Numbered from the stretch's first letter, positions 46,035 to 54,628 are shown. The stretch is DNA of 64,000 bases from Paracoccus marcusii (GCF_028621715.1 NZ_CP117466.1:1250501-1314500), one strand, 5' to 3'. Notes: generated by a model not told the origin, from the letters alone. Translations and numbers: made by a program.

Positions 46035-46357
46035 TCGATGGGGCGGATCAGCTTGGCGTCCAGCACGCGCAGCACCTGGGCCAGGTCGTGGCCGCGTTTC
46101 AGGATGCGCCCGTCCATCGCGATCACGGCATAGGCGCCCTGGGCCGCACGCAGCCGAGGACGCTTTTCGATCCGGTAAAGGGGGTGTTCGGCGGCGCGGC
46201 GAAAAACGCTGAACACCGCCGCGTCGCGCAGAAAGGACATGCCGTAATCGCGCCATTCACCCGCGGCCACGAAGCGGCCGTAGGTCGACAGGATCAGGCT
46301 CAGTTCCCTGCGGTCGAACACCACGCGGTCGGCATCGGGCGGGATCGCGTTCATCAT
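46031..46357 (-). CDS. DUF2794 protein
   Basis: A 108-residue protein of the alphaproteobacterial DUF2794 family: VVFDRRELSLILSTYGRFVAAGEWRDYGMSFLRDAAVFSVFRRAAEHPLYRIEKRPRLRAAQGAYAVIAMDGRILKRGHDL. No function is known. It is cytoplasmic with no signal or membrane segment. Starts at either of two adjacent ATGs (46357 or 46354). It shares its CTAG stop with hrpB. Confidence 0.88.
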   Translation of the reverse strand: MMNAIPPDADRVVFDRRELSLILSTYGRFVAAGEWRDYGMSFLRDAAVFSVFRRAAEHPLYRIEKRPRLRAAQGAYAVIAMDGRILKRGHDLAQVLRVLDAKLIRPID

Positions 46358-46403
46358 GTCGGAATGGTGACAGCCCGCCGCGGCCGGCGCAACGCCAAAC
46401 GGG

Positions 46404-46694
46404 TCAGAAGCAGCTGACCTTGGTGATGCGTCCATTCACGCCGTATTCGATGTTCAGCCGGTCGGGGCGGAAATCGGCGGTGACCATGTCCTCGGGGCCG
46501 ATGACGCGGGTGCCCAAGGGGAAGTTCATCGCCGACAGGGCCGTGCGGGGCTGGCCGATCAGGCCCTGATAGCCGGCGGCGCCGCATTCGTCGACGACCG
46601 GGTGCGGGGTCGGCTCGACATAGGCGGGTTCGCAGGCGGCAAGGGCCGTCGCGGCAAGGATCAGGGCAAGCGTGGTCTTGTGCATGGGGGTCAT
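46404..46694 (-). CDS. I78-like proteinase-inhibitor lipoprotein (short)
   Basis: About 96 residues: a lipoprotein signal with lipobox LAAC, then an Inhibitor_I78-like domain (CGAAGYQGLIGQP... TRVIGPEDMVTADFRPDRLNIEYGVNGRITKVSC). The two conserved Cys and the DRLN...G.I..V.C pattern fit potato-inhibitor-I-like elastase inhibitors of family I78. The ATG at 46694 overlaps the stop of the paralog upstream (ATGA); an ATG at 46685 is also possible. Inhibitory function is inferred from the family. Confidence 0.8.
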   Translation of the reverse strand: MTPMHKTTLALILAATALAACEPAYVEPTPHPVVDECGAAGYQGLIGQPRTALSAMNFPLGTRVIGPEDMVTADFRPDRLNIEYGVNGRITKVSCF

Positions 46695-47185
46695 CCGCAA
46701 TCGATCTTGGTGATGGTGCCGGTCGCATCCAGGCGGAAGACGAGCCGGTCGGGGTCATAGTCCTGGGGTTCGATCCCGCGATACTCGACCACGCGATAGG
46801 CGCCGGGCAGGCCGAGCGTCGGGATCGTGCTGCCGGGCTGGCCCACGCTGGAGGCGTAGCTGCTGGCCTTGCACAGGTCGGGCTTGCGTTCGGTCACCCC
46901 GGTGATGCCGGTCGTCGCGGCAGGCAGGTCCGCCACCACGGGTGCCGCCGGGAAGGGGACCGCGGCCGGATAGGGCGCCGTCGGATAGGGGGCCGGTGCG
47001 GGTGGCGCATAGGGCGCGGGCGCGGCGGCATAGGGCGCGGGCGCATAGCCGGGCTGGGCCGTATAGGCAGGCCCCGCATAGCCGCCCGCGGGCGGCATGC
47101 GGTTCGGCGACGATGCGCAGCCCTGCACGGCCAGCGCCACGCCGGCGGCCATCGCGGCCCGAATCGTCCAGTCCTTGCTGATCAT
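46691..47185 (-). CDS. I78-like lipoprotein with Pro/Ala/Tyr-rich linker
   Basis: 164 residues. The lipoprotein signal (lipobox-like VQGC) is followed by a linker of Ala/Pro/Tyr repeats (residues 35-90, APAPYA and PYPTAPYP units), then an I78-like domain (LCKASSYASSVGQPGS... YDPDRLVFRLDATGTITKIDCG). The domain is a clear paralog of the next gene's domain, so the pair arose by duplication. The linker may let it cross or stretch along peptidoglycan. Confidence 0.78.
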   Translation of the reverse strand: MISKDWTIRAAMAAGVALAVQGCASSPNRMPPAGGYAGPAYTAQPGYAPAPYAAAPAPYAPPAPAPYPTAPYPAAVPFPAAPVVADLPAATTGITGVTERKPDLCKASSYASSVGQPGSTIPTLGLPGAYRVVEYRGIEPQDYDPDRLVFRLDATGTITKIDCG

Positions 47186-47308
47186 CGCCTGTCACCCCTG
47201 CCGGTCCTGTTTCCGGACCTTGTTCCCGCCAGCATAGGCCGCGCCCCCGGCCTTGAGAAGCGGGGTGATGGATCACGTTTCGATCATCGCAGGAATGCAA
47301 CAGCCCCT

Positions 47309-47323
47309 GGGCGCGTCGCGCCC
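47309..47323 (-). terminator. Hairpin directly after the TetR gene
   Basis: GGGCGCG and CGCGCCC are separated by one base and abut the stop codon of the TetR gene. It is a compact stem without a T-run, so only a possible terminator. Confidence 0.4.
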
Positions 47324-47962
47324 TCAGGCGGCCTGCAGGCCGTAGGCCGACAGGAACAGTGCCGCCGCGTCGCGGGCGATCCGCGCGACCTGCGCGTCGG
47401 GCAGCGTGGTGCCGGTCAGCAGGGCGGGCTGCTGGACCTGCCCGGTGATCAATGCGACCAGCTGGCGGGAGGATTGACCGCTGTCATGGTCGCGGATCTG
47501 CCCCGCGGCGATCCAGCCGTCGATGATCTGTGCCAGGGGGGCCGCGACGCGGTGGGCCAAGGCGTCGTCATAGTCGCGCGCGTCGTCGGGAAAGCGCGTC
47601 GATTCGGCGGTCATCACCCGCAGCAGGCTGAGCCGCGGTTCCGACAGTGCCCATGTCGCCAGGTCCGACAATACCCGCGGCAGCTCGGTCCGGGCTTGGG
47701 ACGCGGGGTCGGCCGCGAAGGGCTGCTGGCGGAAGGCGCTGTCCATCGTGGCGCGCAGCACCTCGCGGAACATCAGGGATTTGTCGGGGAAATAGCTGTA
47801 GAGCGTCGCCTTGGACACCCGGGCGGACCGGGCGATGTCGTCGACGCTGGCGGCCGCATAACCGTCGCGCAGAAAGATGACGGCAGCCCCGTCACGGACC
47901 TGATCGAACTTGCGGCCCCGCGTGATGCCGGGGGCCGGTGCATGGGTGGTATCGGTCTTCAT
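47324..47962 (-). CDS. TetR/AcrR-family regulator
   Basis: 212 residues. The N-terminal helix-turn-helix (AAVIFLRDGYAAASVDDIARSARVSKATLYSYFPDKSLMFREVL) is followed by a TetR_C ligand domain similar to the AefR/YcdC-like C-terminal type. It starts at 47962, with AAGGAAGAAG just upstream. It is divergent from the glutamate dehydrogenase gene across 230 bp, so it may regulate itself and possibly that gene. Ligand unknown. Confidence 0.92.
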   Translation of the reverse strand: MKTDTTHAPAPGITRGRKFDQVRDGAAVIFLRDGYAAASVDDIARSARVSKATLYSYFPDKSLMFREVLRATMDSAFRQQPFAADPASQARTELPRVLSDLATWALSEPRLSLLRVMTAESTRFPDDARDYDDALAHRVAAPLAQIIDGWIAAGQIRDHDSGQSSRQLVALITGQVQQPALLTGTTLPDAQVARIARDAAALFLSAYGLQAA

Positions 47963-48192
47963 TCTTCTTCCTTGGTTTCCATCCAAACACCGCGGATAGA
48001 GAGGCGGTTTCCCTATCAGCATAATAAATGGTGTGAAAAGGAAAACCCCGGCCGGGCTGCGTGTCGTGCAAAAGCTGCTGGTTTTTATCGCAAACATGGC
48101 GGCGTCGGCGACGATCCGCTGTGGCGGCACCGGGCGGATTGGCCTAGCGTGCGGCCATATCGACCTTGCGCCGTCACCAGGAGGAAGCAGCA

Positions 48193-49620
48193 ATGTCCGT
48201 CAACACGACCTCGTTCCGGGATTCCGTGGACCGCATGTTCACCCATGCCGCAGGCCTGATGAGTCTTGCGCCGGGGCTGGAGGAGAAGATCCGGGTCTGC
48301 AATTCCACCTATACGGTGCGGTTCGGGGTGCGGCTGCGCGGCCAGATCCACACCTTTACCGGCTATCGGTCGGTCCATTCCGAACACATGGAGCCCGTGA
48401 AGGGCGGCATCCGCTATTCGCTGGACGTGAACCAGGACGAGGTCGAGGCGCTGGCAGCCCTGATGACCTACAAATGCGCGCTGGTCGAGGTGCCCTTCGG
48501 CGGGTCCAAGGGCGGTCTGTGCATCGACCCCCGCGCCTGGAACGAGGACGAGCTGGAGCGCATCACCCGCCGCTTCACCTATGAGCTGTCGCGCCGGAAC
48601 CTGATCTCTCCGTCGCAGAACGTGCCCGCGCCCGACATGGGCACCGGAGAGCGCGAGATGGCCTGGATGGCCGATGCCTACAAGCGCCTGCACCCGGACG
48701 ACATCAACGCCAAGGCCTGCGTCACCGGCAAGCCGCGCACCGCGGGCGGCATCGACGGGCGCGTCGAGGCGACGGGCCGCGGCGTGCAATACGCGCTGCG
48801 CGAGTTCTTCCGCCATGACGACGTGATGAAGCAGGCCGGGCTGACGGGCGTGCTGGCGGGCAAGCGCGTGATCGTGCAGGGCCTGGGCAACGTGGGCTAT
48901 CACGCCGCCCAGTTCCTGTCGGTCGAGGACAAGTGCCTGATCACCGGCGTGATCGAGCGCGACGGCGCCATCACCAACCCGCAGGGCATCAACATCGACG
49001 CGCTGCGCGGCCATATCCGCGCGACCGGCGGCATCAAGGGCTTTGCCGGCGGCGACTATCACGAGAACGGCCTGGCGATGCTGGAGCAGGAGTGCGACAT
49101 CCTGATCCCCGCCGCGGTGGAAAGCGTGATCCACGCCGACAACGCCGAACGCATCAGCTGCAAGCTGATCATCGAGGCGGCGAACGGTCCCGTGACCGCC
49201 GACGCGGACGCGATCCTGCGCCGCAAGGGGATCGTGATCATCCCCGACATGTACGCCAATGCCGGCGGCGTGACCGTGTCCTATTTCGAATGGGTCAAGA
49301 ACCTGTCGCAGATAAGCCTGGGCCGTCTGGAGCGCCGCCACGAGGAGGCCCGCGCCCGCATGATCGTCGAGGAGCTGGAGCGTCTGTCGGCCGATACCGG
49401 CCTGAACTGGACCCTGTCCAAGGGCTTCAAGGAGGCGTTCCTGACCGGCGCGGACGAGCTGGAGCTGGTGCGGTCCGGCCTGGACGACACGATGCGCGAG
49501 AGCTTCAAGAAGATGAAGGAGGTCTGGATCAGCAATCCCAAGGTTCAGGACATGCGCACCGCGGCCTATGTGGTGGCGATCCGCCGGATCTCGAACGTCT
49601 ACAATTCGCTGGGGCTTTGA
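48193..49620 (+). CDS. Glu/Leu/Phe/Val dehydrogenase (glutamate dehydrogenase family)
   Basis: 475 residues with the dimerisation/substrate domain (MEPVKGGIRYSLDVNQDEVEALAALMTYKCALVEVPFGGSKGG, catalytic Lys) and the NAD(P) Rossmann domain (VIVQGLGNVGYHAAQFL). AANGPVTADAD and NAGGVTVSYFEWVKN are also typical. Likely NAD-linked glutamate dehydrogenase (2-oxoglutarate/ammonia). Length and sequence type fit the alphaproteobacterial GluDH group. Strong AGGAGGAAG before the ATG. Confidence 0.93.
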   Translation: MSVNTTSFRDSVDRMFTHAAGLMSLAPGLEEKIRVCNSTYTVRFGVRLRGQIHTFTGYRSVHSEHMEPVKGGIRYSLDVNQDEVEALAALMTYKCALVEVPFGGSKGGLCIDPRAWNEDELERITRRFTYELSRRNLISPSQNVPAPDMGTGEREMAWMADAYKRLHPDDINAKACVTGKPRTAGGIDGRVEATGRGVQYALREFFRHDDVMKQAGLTGVLAGKRVIVQGLGNVGYHAAQFLSVEDKCLITGVIERDGAITNPQGINIDALRGHIRATGGIKGFAGGDYHENGLAMLEQECDILIPAAVESVIHADNAERISCKLIIEAANGPVTADADAILRRKGIVIIPDMYANAGGVTVSYFEWVKNLSQISLGRLERRHEEARARMIVEELERLSADTGLNWTLSKGFKEAFLTGADELELVRSGLDDTMRESFKKMKEVWISNPKVQDMRTAAYVVAIRRISNVYNSLGL

Positions 49621-49636
49621 GGAAGACCGCGCGTCA

Positions 49637-49690
49637 GGGGGGCGCTGCCCCCCGTCCTGCGGACTCCCCCCGGGGTATTTCCGGCAAAGG
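49637..49690. repeat. GC-rich intergenic palindromic element
   Basis: GGGGGGCGCTGCCCCCC (49637-49653) is a hairpin with 7-bp arms, followed by a second G/C run (CCCCCCGGGG) and TATTTCCGGCAAAGGAG. I recall very similar elements between convergent genes in many Rhodobacteraceae. It may act as a terminator for gdh and tsaC. Confidence 0.55.
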
Positions 49691-49695
49691 AGAAA

Positions 49696-50643
49696 TCAGG
49701 GGCGGGGGGCGGCGGCGCGGCGCAGGCGGTCGTTGATCGCCTGGCCCAGCCCGTGGTCCGGGATCGGCGCGACCGAGATCGGGCGGCCCAGGGCATCGGC
49801 ACGGCGCAGCAGGTCGAAGAGGCGCGCGGCGGCCTGGGTCAGGTCGCCCGTCTCAGACAGGCTGAACGGGCCGGGGGCGCCGAAGGACAGATGCGTTTCT
49901 TCGGGGGCGGGGGCTGCGTTCAGGCGCAGCGCCGATTGCGGCGCGTAATGGCTGGACAGCTGTCCGGGCGCGTTCGGGGCCGAAGGGTCTGCATGATGCG
50001 CGGCCAGGGGTTCGCCCAGGGCCGCGGCGATCGCCTCGGCCGGGATGCCGCCGGGACGCAGCAGCGTCGGGCGACCGTCCTGCCAGCCGATGATCGTCGA
50101 TTCCACGCCGACAGGGCAGGCACCGCCATCCAGTACCGCGGCGATGCGCCCGTCGAGGCCCCCGTCCGGGTGCAGCACATGATCCGCGGTGGTCGGGCTG
50201 ATCCGCCCCGAGGCATTCGCCGACGGTGCGGCCAGCGGCGCGCCGGATGCGCGCAGCAGCGCCTGCGCCACGGGATGGGCAGGAACGCGGATGCCGATCG
50301 TGTCCAGCCCCGCCGTGACCAGCCCCGCGATGCCCGCATCGGTGCGCAGCGGCACCACCAGCGTCAGCGCGCCCGGCCAGAAGGCCCGCGCCAGGGTCAG
50401 CGCCTGCGGCGGCAGGTCGGCGATGGCCTGCGCCGCGGACAGGTCCGCCACATGCACGATCAGCGGGTTGAAGCTGGGCCGCCCCTTGGCCTGGTAGATG
50501 CCGGCCACTGCCGCCCCGTCGCGCGCGTCGGCAGCCAGACCATAGACCGTCTCGGTCGGGATCGCCACGCAGCGGCCCTGGGCCAGCAGGCGGGCGGCCT
50601 TGGCCAGGCCGGCAGGGTCGGGGATCAGTCGCAGGGTCTGCAT
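49696..50643 (-). CDS. tsaC: Threonylcarbamoyl-AMP synthase (Sua5/YwlC type)
   Basis: A 315-residue enzyme that makes threonylcarbamoyl-AMP for t6A37 in tRNAs reading ANN codons. The YrdC domain (1-200) has GRCVAIPTETVYGLAADA, KGRPSFNPLIVHV, APSANASGRISPTTADHV and GGIPAEAI; the additional C-terminal Sua5 domain has the linker PGQLSSHYAPQ. Length fits the two-domain Sua5 type. ATG at 50643, divergent from the acyl-CoA dehydrogenase gene. Confidence 0.95.
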   Translation of the reverse strand: MQTLRLIPDPAGLAKAARLLAQGRCVAIPTETVYGLAADARDGAAVAGIYQAKGRPSFNPLIVHVADLSAAQAIADLPPQALTLARAFWPGALTLVVPLRTDAGIAGLVTAGLDTIGIRVPAHPVAQALLRASGAPLAAPSANASGRISPTTADHVLHPDGGLDGRIAAVLDGGACPVGVESTIIGWQDGRPTLLRPGGIPAEAIAAALGEPLAAHHADPSAPNAPGQLSSHYAPQSALRLNAAPAPEETHLSFGAPGPFSLSETGDLTQAAARLFDLLRRADALGRPISVAPIPDHGLGQAINDRLRRAAAPRP

Positions 50644-50754
50644 TCGTGACGCGGGGTTTCGGTTGAGCCTGAAAGGACGGCGGCCCAAGATGCCGCCAGC
50701 GCCCGTTGATAGACGCGCCGCGGCCCGATGCCAAGGCGCCAGGAGGAGAACCCG

Positions 50755-52452
50755 ATGACCTACAAGGCCCCGACAGCCCAGATCGACTTCATCCTGACCC
50801 ATGTCGTCCCCTTCGCCGACCTGGCCCGGACCAACCGCTTTGCCGAGGCCACGGCCGAGACCGCGACCGCCATCCTGTCCGAGGCCGGCAAGCTGGCCCA
50901 GAACGTTCTGGCGCCCCTGAACCGGGGCAGTGATCAGACCCCCGCGCGGCTGGAGAATGGCGTGGTGCGGTCGTCGCCCGGCTTTGCCGACGGGTTTCGG
51001 GCGATTGCGGAGGGAGGCTGGGTCGGCGTGTCGGCCGATCCGGAATACGGCGGCATGGGCCTGCCGCAGGCCCTGAACATGGCCGTGGCCGAGATGATGT
51101 CGGGCGCCTGCCTGTCCTTGCAGCTGAACCCGCTGCTGACCCAAGGCCAGATCGAGGCGCTGGAGCATCATGCCAGCAACGATCTGAAGGCGCGCTATCT
51201 GCCCAAGCTGATCAGCGGCGAATGGTCGGGCACGATGAACCTGACCGAACCGGGCGCGGGCAGCGACGTGGGCGCGCTGACCACCCGGGCGGAACCGGCG
51301 GGCGACGGCACCTATCGGATCAGCGGGCAGAAGATCTACATCACCTGGGGCGACAGCGACGTCACGTCGAACGTCTGCCACCTGGTGCTGGCGCGTCTGC
51401 CGGGCGCGCCCAAGGGGACGCGCGGCATCAGCCTGTTCATGGTCCCCAAGCTGATCCCAGACGAGCAGGGCGACCCGGGCGTCGCCAACAGCCTCAAGGT
51501 GGTCAGCCTGGAGCACAAGCTGGGCATCCACGGCAGCCCGACCTGCGTCATGTCCTATGACGGCGCCACCGGCTGGCTGGTCGGCGAGGAGAACAAGGGC
51601 ATGGCGGCGATGTTCACGATGATGAACGTGGCCCGCCTTGGCGTCGGCATGCAGGGCGTGGGCGTGGCCGAGGCCGCGCTGCAGAAGGCCGTGGCCTATG
51701 CGGTGGACCGCAACCAGATGGGGCCAATCATCGGCCATCCCGACGTGCGCCGGATGCTGGCCACCGCGCAGGCCGAGGTCTTTGCCGCCCGCGCCATCGG
51801 CCTGGCCTGCGCCACCGCCATCGACATGGATCGCGCCACGGGGGATGCCGATCAGGCCGCCCGCGCGGCCTTCCTGACGCCGATCGCCAAGGCCTATGGC
51901 ACAGACGTGGGCATCCGCGTGGCCGACATGGGCGTGCAGGTGCATGGCGGCATGGGCTATGTCGAGGAGACGGGCGCCGCGCAGTATCTGCGCGACGTGC
52001 GCATCACCTCGATCTACGAGGGCACGAACGGCATCCAGGCGATGGATCTGGTCGGACGCAAGCTGTCGGACGGCGGAGAGGCCGCGATGCGCCTGCTGGA
52101 CGAGGTGCTGGACGGGGCCAAGGCCGCGCAGTCCGCGCATCCCGAGCTAGCCCACCAGCTGTGGCAGGCCGCCGAGACCCTGCGCGAGGCGACCCAGGCC
52201 CTGCTGGAGCGTGACATGACCGACCGTTTCGCGGGCGCGGTCGCCTATCTGACCGCTTTTGCGCGGGTGCTGGGCGGGCATTACCACCTGCGCGCGGCGC
52301 TGAAGGGCGGACCGGCGCATCTGGCGCTGGCGCGGGTCTTCATGGCGCGCGTCCTGCCGCGGTTCACCGGCGATCTGGCCGAGGCGCAGGCGGGCCAGGG
52401 CGACCTGACTGCGCTGAGCGATGCCGCCCTGGCGGGCGACTTCGCGGCGTGA
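50755..52452 (+). CDS. Acyl-CoA dehydrogenase (DmdC-like, long form)
   Basis: A 565-residue FAD-dependent acyl-CoA dehydrogenase of the extended subfamily with extra N-terminal and C-terminal helices. Visible are the FAD/substrate loop MNLTEPGAGSDVGALTTRAEP, KIYITWGDSD, RNQMGPIIGHPDVRRML, DMGVQVHGGMGYVEE and RITSIYEGTNGIQAMDLVGRKL. The subfamily includes DmdC, the methylmercaptopropionyl-CoA dehydrogenase of DMSP breakdown, as well as medium/long-chain enzymes, so the substrate cannot be fixed. No other dmd gene is nearby. AGGAGGAG precedes the ATG. Its stop overlaps the next gene (GTGA). Confidence 0.92.
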   Translation: MTYKAPTAQIDFILTHVVPFADLARTNRFAEATAETATAILSEAGKLAQNVLAPLNRGSDQTPARLENGVVRSSPGFADGFRAIAEGGWVGVSADPEYGGMGLPQALNMAVAEMMSGACLSLQLNPLLTQGQIEALEHHASNDLKARYLPKLISGEWSGTMNLTEPGAGSDVGALTTRAEPAGDGTYRISGQKIYITWGDSDVTSNVCHLVLARLPGAPKGTRGISLFMVPKLIPDEQGDPGVANSLKVVSLEHKLGIHGSPTCVMSYDGATGWLVGEENKGMAAMFTMMNVARLGVGMQGVGVAEAALQKAVAYAVDRNQMGPIIGHPDVRRMLATAQAEVFAARAIGLACATAIDMDRATGDADQAARAAFLTPIAKAYGTDVGIRVADMGVQVHGGMGYVEETGAAQYLRDVRITSIYEGTNGIQAMDLVGRKLSDGGEAAMRLLDEVLDGAKAAQSAHPELAHQLWQAAETLREATQALLERDMTDRFAGAVAYLTAFARVLGGHYHLRAALKGGPAHLALARVFMARVLPRFTGDLAEAQAGQGDLTALSDAALAGDFAA

Positions 52453-53468
52453 TCCGCACGCCGCACGACATCCCGCCCGCCGAGGGGCAGGCCATCACCG
52501 TCGCCCCGGGCGTCTTGTGGATGCGCCTGCCGCTGCCGATGAAGCTGGACCACGTCAACGTCTATGCCTTCGACGATCCCGACGGCTGGACGGTGGTCGA
52601 TACCGGCTTCGACACGGCGCGCACGCGCGAGATTTGGCAGGTGCTGCTGGACGGGCCGCTGCAGGGGCGGCCGGTCGTGCGGGTGATCGGCACGCATCAC
52701 CATCCCGACCATATCGGGCTGGCCGGCTGGTTCATGGAGCGGGGCGCCGACCTGTGGATCAGCCGCACCGCATGGCTGATGGCGCGGATGCTGGTCTTGG
52801 ACGTGCAGGACCGTGCCAGCCCGCAGGCGCTGGCGTTTTGGCGACGGGCCGGGATGGCGGCCGAGATGCTGGACCGGCGCGCCAGCGACCGGCCCTTCAA
52901 CTTTGCCGACGTGGTCCACCCGCTGCCTTTAGGCTTCACCCGCCTGGTCGAGGGCGACGTGGTGACCTTCGGCGGAAGGCGCTGGCGGGTGGCGATGGGG
53001 CATGGCCATGCGCCCTGCCACGCGACGCTGTGGTCGCAGGACTGCGATCTGGTCATCGGCGGCGACCAGCTGCTGCCGTCGATCTCTCCGAACCTGGGGG
53101 TCTATCCGACCGAGCCCGAGGCCGACCCGGTCGGCGAGTGGCTGGAAAGCTGCGCCCGGCTGGCGGCGCTGGCGCGGGCCGACCAGCTGGTGCTGCCGGG
53201 ACACAAGCTGCCCTTCACCGGGCTGCCCTTCCGGCTGGAACAGCTGATCCAGAACCACCGCGCCGGGCTGGACCGGCTGGCGCAGGCCCTGGCGGACGGC
53301 CCGCGCACCGCGGTCGGGTGTTTCGACATCCTGTTCCGCCGCCGCATCGGCGAGGCCGAGTACGGACTGGCCATGGTCGAGGCCGTGGCCCATGTGAACC
53401 ACCTGCACCGCGCCGGGCGCATCCGGCCTGTGGGCGAAACGCAGGGTGCGGTGCTGTGGGGGGCGTGA
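52449..53468 (+). CDS. MBL-fold metallo-hydrolase
   Basis: 339 residues with the metal-binding motif THHHPDHIG (H83, H85, D87, H88), then GHGHAPCHATL (later His), GGDQLL and LPGHKLPF. The long C-terminal helical part (LIQNHRAGLDRLAQAL) is typical of a hydrolase group often paired with acyl-CoA dehydrogenases, probably thioesterase- or lactonase-like. GTG start coupled to the preceding dehydrogenase gene. Substrate unknown. Confidence 0.9.
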   Translation: MIRTPHDIPPAEGQAITVAPGVLWMRLPLPMKLDHVNVYAFDDPDGWTVVDTGFDTARTREIWQVLLDGPLQGRPVVRVIGTHHHPDHIGLAGWFMERGADLWISRTAWLMARMLVLDVQDRASPQALAFWRRAGMAAEMLDRRASDRPFNFADVVHPLPLGFTRLVEGDVVTFGGRRWRVAMGHGHAPCHATLWSQDCDLVIGGDQLLPSISPNLGVYPTEPEADPVGEWLESCARLAALARADQLVLPGHKLPFTGLPFRLEQLIQNHRAGLDRLAQALADGPRTAVGCFDILFRRRIGEAEYGLAMVEAVAHVNHLHRAGRIRPVGETQGAVLWGA

Positions 53469-53521
53469 CAGCTGCGCCGCTTTCCGCTATCGCAGGATGA
53501 ACGCAAACCGATGGGGCAGTG

Positions 53522-53674
53522 ATGGCCGACTACGACAACAAACCCGAAGCGACCCAGGGAACGATGGACCTGACCGACCACAAGAAGACCTTCGCGGGCT
53601 TCATCCGCGGATCCACCTGGGTCATCGTCGGATCGCTGGCGGTCCTGGTCTTCATGGCCCTGACGAACGCCTGA
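53522..53674 (+). CDS. aa3-type cytochrome c oxidase subunit IV
   Basis: A 50-residue single-TM protein: MADYDNKPEATQGTMDLTDH, then KKTFAGFIRGSTWVIVGS, then LAVLVFMALTNA. It has the same length and pattern (MD..xxH..TFAGFI.G.TWV....AVLVF.AL.N) as subunit IV of the Paracoccus denitrificans aa3 oxidase, a small subunit with one membrane helix that is not essential for catalysis. The core ctaD/ctaC/ctaE genes are not here. The ribosome binding site is weak (GGGGCAG). Confidence 0.88.
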   Translation: MADYDNKPEATQGTMDLTDHKKTFAGFIRGSTWVIVGSLAVLVFMALTNA

Positions 53675-53690
53675 TCGGACGGGCGGGGAC

Positions 53691-54314
53691 ATGAAGCGAC
53701 GCGTCTTCCTGGCGGCCACGCTGCCGGTCGTGCTGACCGCCTGCGGGGCCGACAACATCTGGGCCAGCGACGAAGCCGTGCGCGACGCGCGCTATGTGTC
53801 CGCCACGCCGACCTCGATCACGCTGTTCACGGTGATCGGCATCCCGCGCGGCGAAGGCGGCCATTCGGCGCTGATGTTCAACGGCAGCCAGCGCGTGATC
53901 TATGATCCCGCCGGCAGCTGGAGCCATCCGCGCATTCCCGAACGGCGCGACGTGCTTTACGGCATCACCGACAACTTCAAGAACTTCTACATCGATTACC
54001 ACGCGCGCGAGACCTATTGGGTGGCCGAGGACACGATCCTGGTCCCGCGCGAGGTGGCCGACCTGGCGATCCGCCGGGCCGAGGCCAACGGTTCCGCCAA
54101 CAAGAGCTTTTGCGCGATCGAATCGGGCAACGTCCTGTCCGGCGTGCCGGGGTTCGAGACGGTGCCGCGGGGGTTCTCTCCGCTGAAGCTGCGCGAATGG
54201 TTCCTGCGCCAGCCGGGCGTGGTGTCCAAGCGTCACTATGACGGCGACCCGGCCAACAACCACGACGTCCTGCTGCGTCAGAAGGACGGGACGATCGGCG
54301 GTTACAGAAGGTAA
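53691..54314 (+). CDS. Lipoprotein/Tat-like exported protein, possible papain-like fold
   Basis: 207 residues. Signal MKRRVFLAATLPVVLTACGADN has a lipobox (LTAC). The mature part contains GEGGHSALMFNGSQRVIYDPAGSW (a His in an H-x-A-L-x-F setting) and, about 80 residues later, NKSFCAIESGNVLSGVPGF with a Cys. His before Cys in this setting resembles circularly permuted NlpC/P60-type hydrolases, but I cannot confirm this from sequence alone. Conserved in Rhodobacteraceae as a hypothetical protein as far as I recall. It starts 16 bp after subunit IV and its 3' end overlaps azlD by 13 bp. Confidence 0.72.
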   Translation: MKRRVFLAATLPVVLTACGADNIWASDEAVRDARYVSATPTSITLFTVIGIPRGEGGHSALMFNGSQRVIYDPAGSWSHPRIPERRDVLYGITDNFKNFYIDYHARETYWVAEDTILVPREVADLAIRRAEANGSANKSFCAIESGNVLSGVPGFETVPRGFSPLKLREWFLRQPGVVSKRHYDGDPANNHDVLLRQKDGTIGGYRR

Positions 54315-54628
54315 AGCAGGCCCGCCAGCGTGATGCCCCCGGCCAGGATGGCCAGCATCACGTTGCGGGTCAGCACGCCCACTGCCACGGTCGCGGCGGC
54401 GGCGGCCATGCGGGCCGGATCGGCATTGCCGCCGGTCGCGGCGGGCCAGACGACCAGCGGCGCGACCAGCGCGGGCAGCACCGCCACCGGGGTATAGCGC
54501 AGCATCCGCAGCATCCAGTTCGGCAGGTCGCGGTCGCCCAGCGCGCCCAGGAACGACCAGCGGATCAGGTAGGTGCCGACGCCCAGCACCACGATGATGA
54601 CCCAGATCTCAGTCGCGGACGCCTGCAT
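54302..54628 (-). CDS. azlD: Branched-chain amino acid exporter small subunit AzlD
   Basis: A 108-residue protein with four apolar segments (IWVIIVVLGVGTYLIRWSFL, VAVLPALVAPLVVW, MAAAAATVAVGVLT, VMLAILAGGITLAGLLYLL). It is the small partner of AzlC in the LIV-E-type exporter (AzlCD). It overlaps azlC by 20 bp on the same strand and the lipoprotein gene by 13 bp on the other. Confidence 0.92.
   Translation of the reverse strand: MQASATEIWVIIVVLGVGTYLIRWSFLGALGDRDLPNWMLRMLRYTPVAVLPALVAPLVVWPAATGGNADPARMAAAAATVAVGVLTRNVMLAILAGGITLAGLLYLL

Noticed and set aside
47975..47988. GTTT-N6-AAAC inverted repeat before the TetR gene
   Set aside because: Arms of only 4 bp, overlapping the ribosome binding site. 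Too weak to call an operator.
49696..52140. An 814-codon minus-strand frame extending tsaC upstream
   Set aside because: The extension runs antisense to the acyl-CoA dehydrogenase. The tsaC protein begins at 50643, where the YrdC domain starts.
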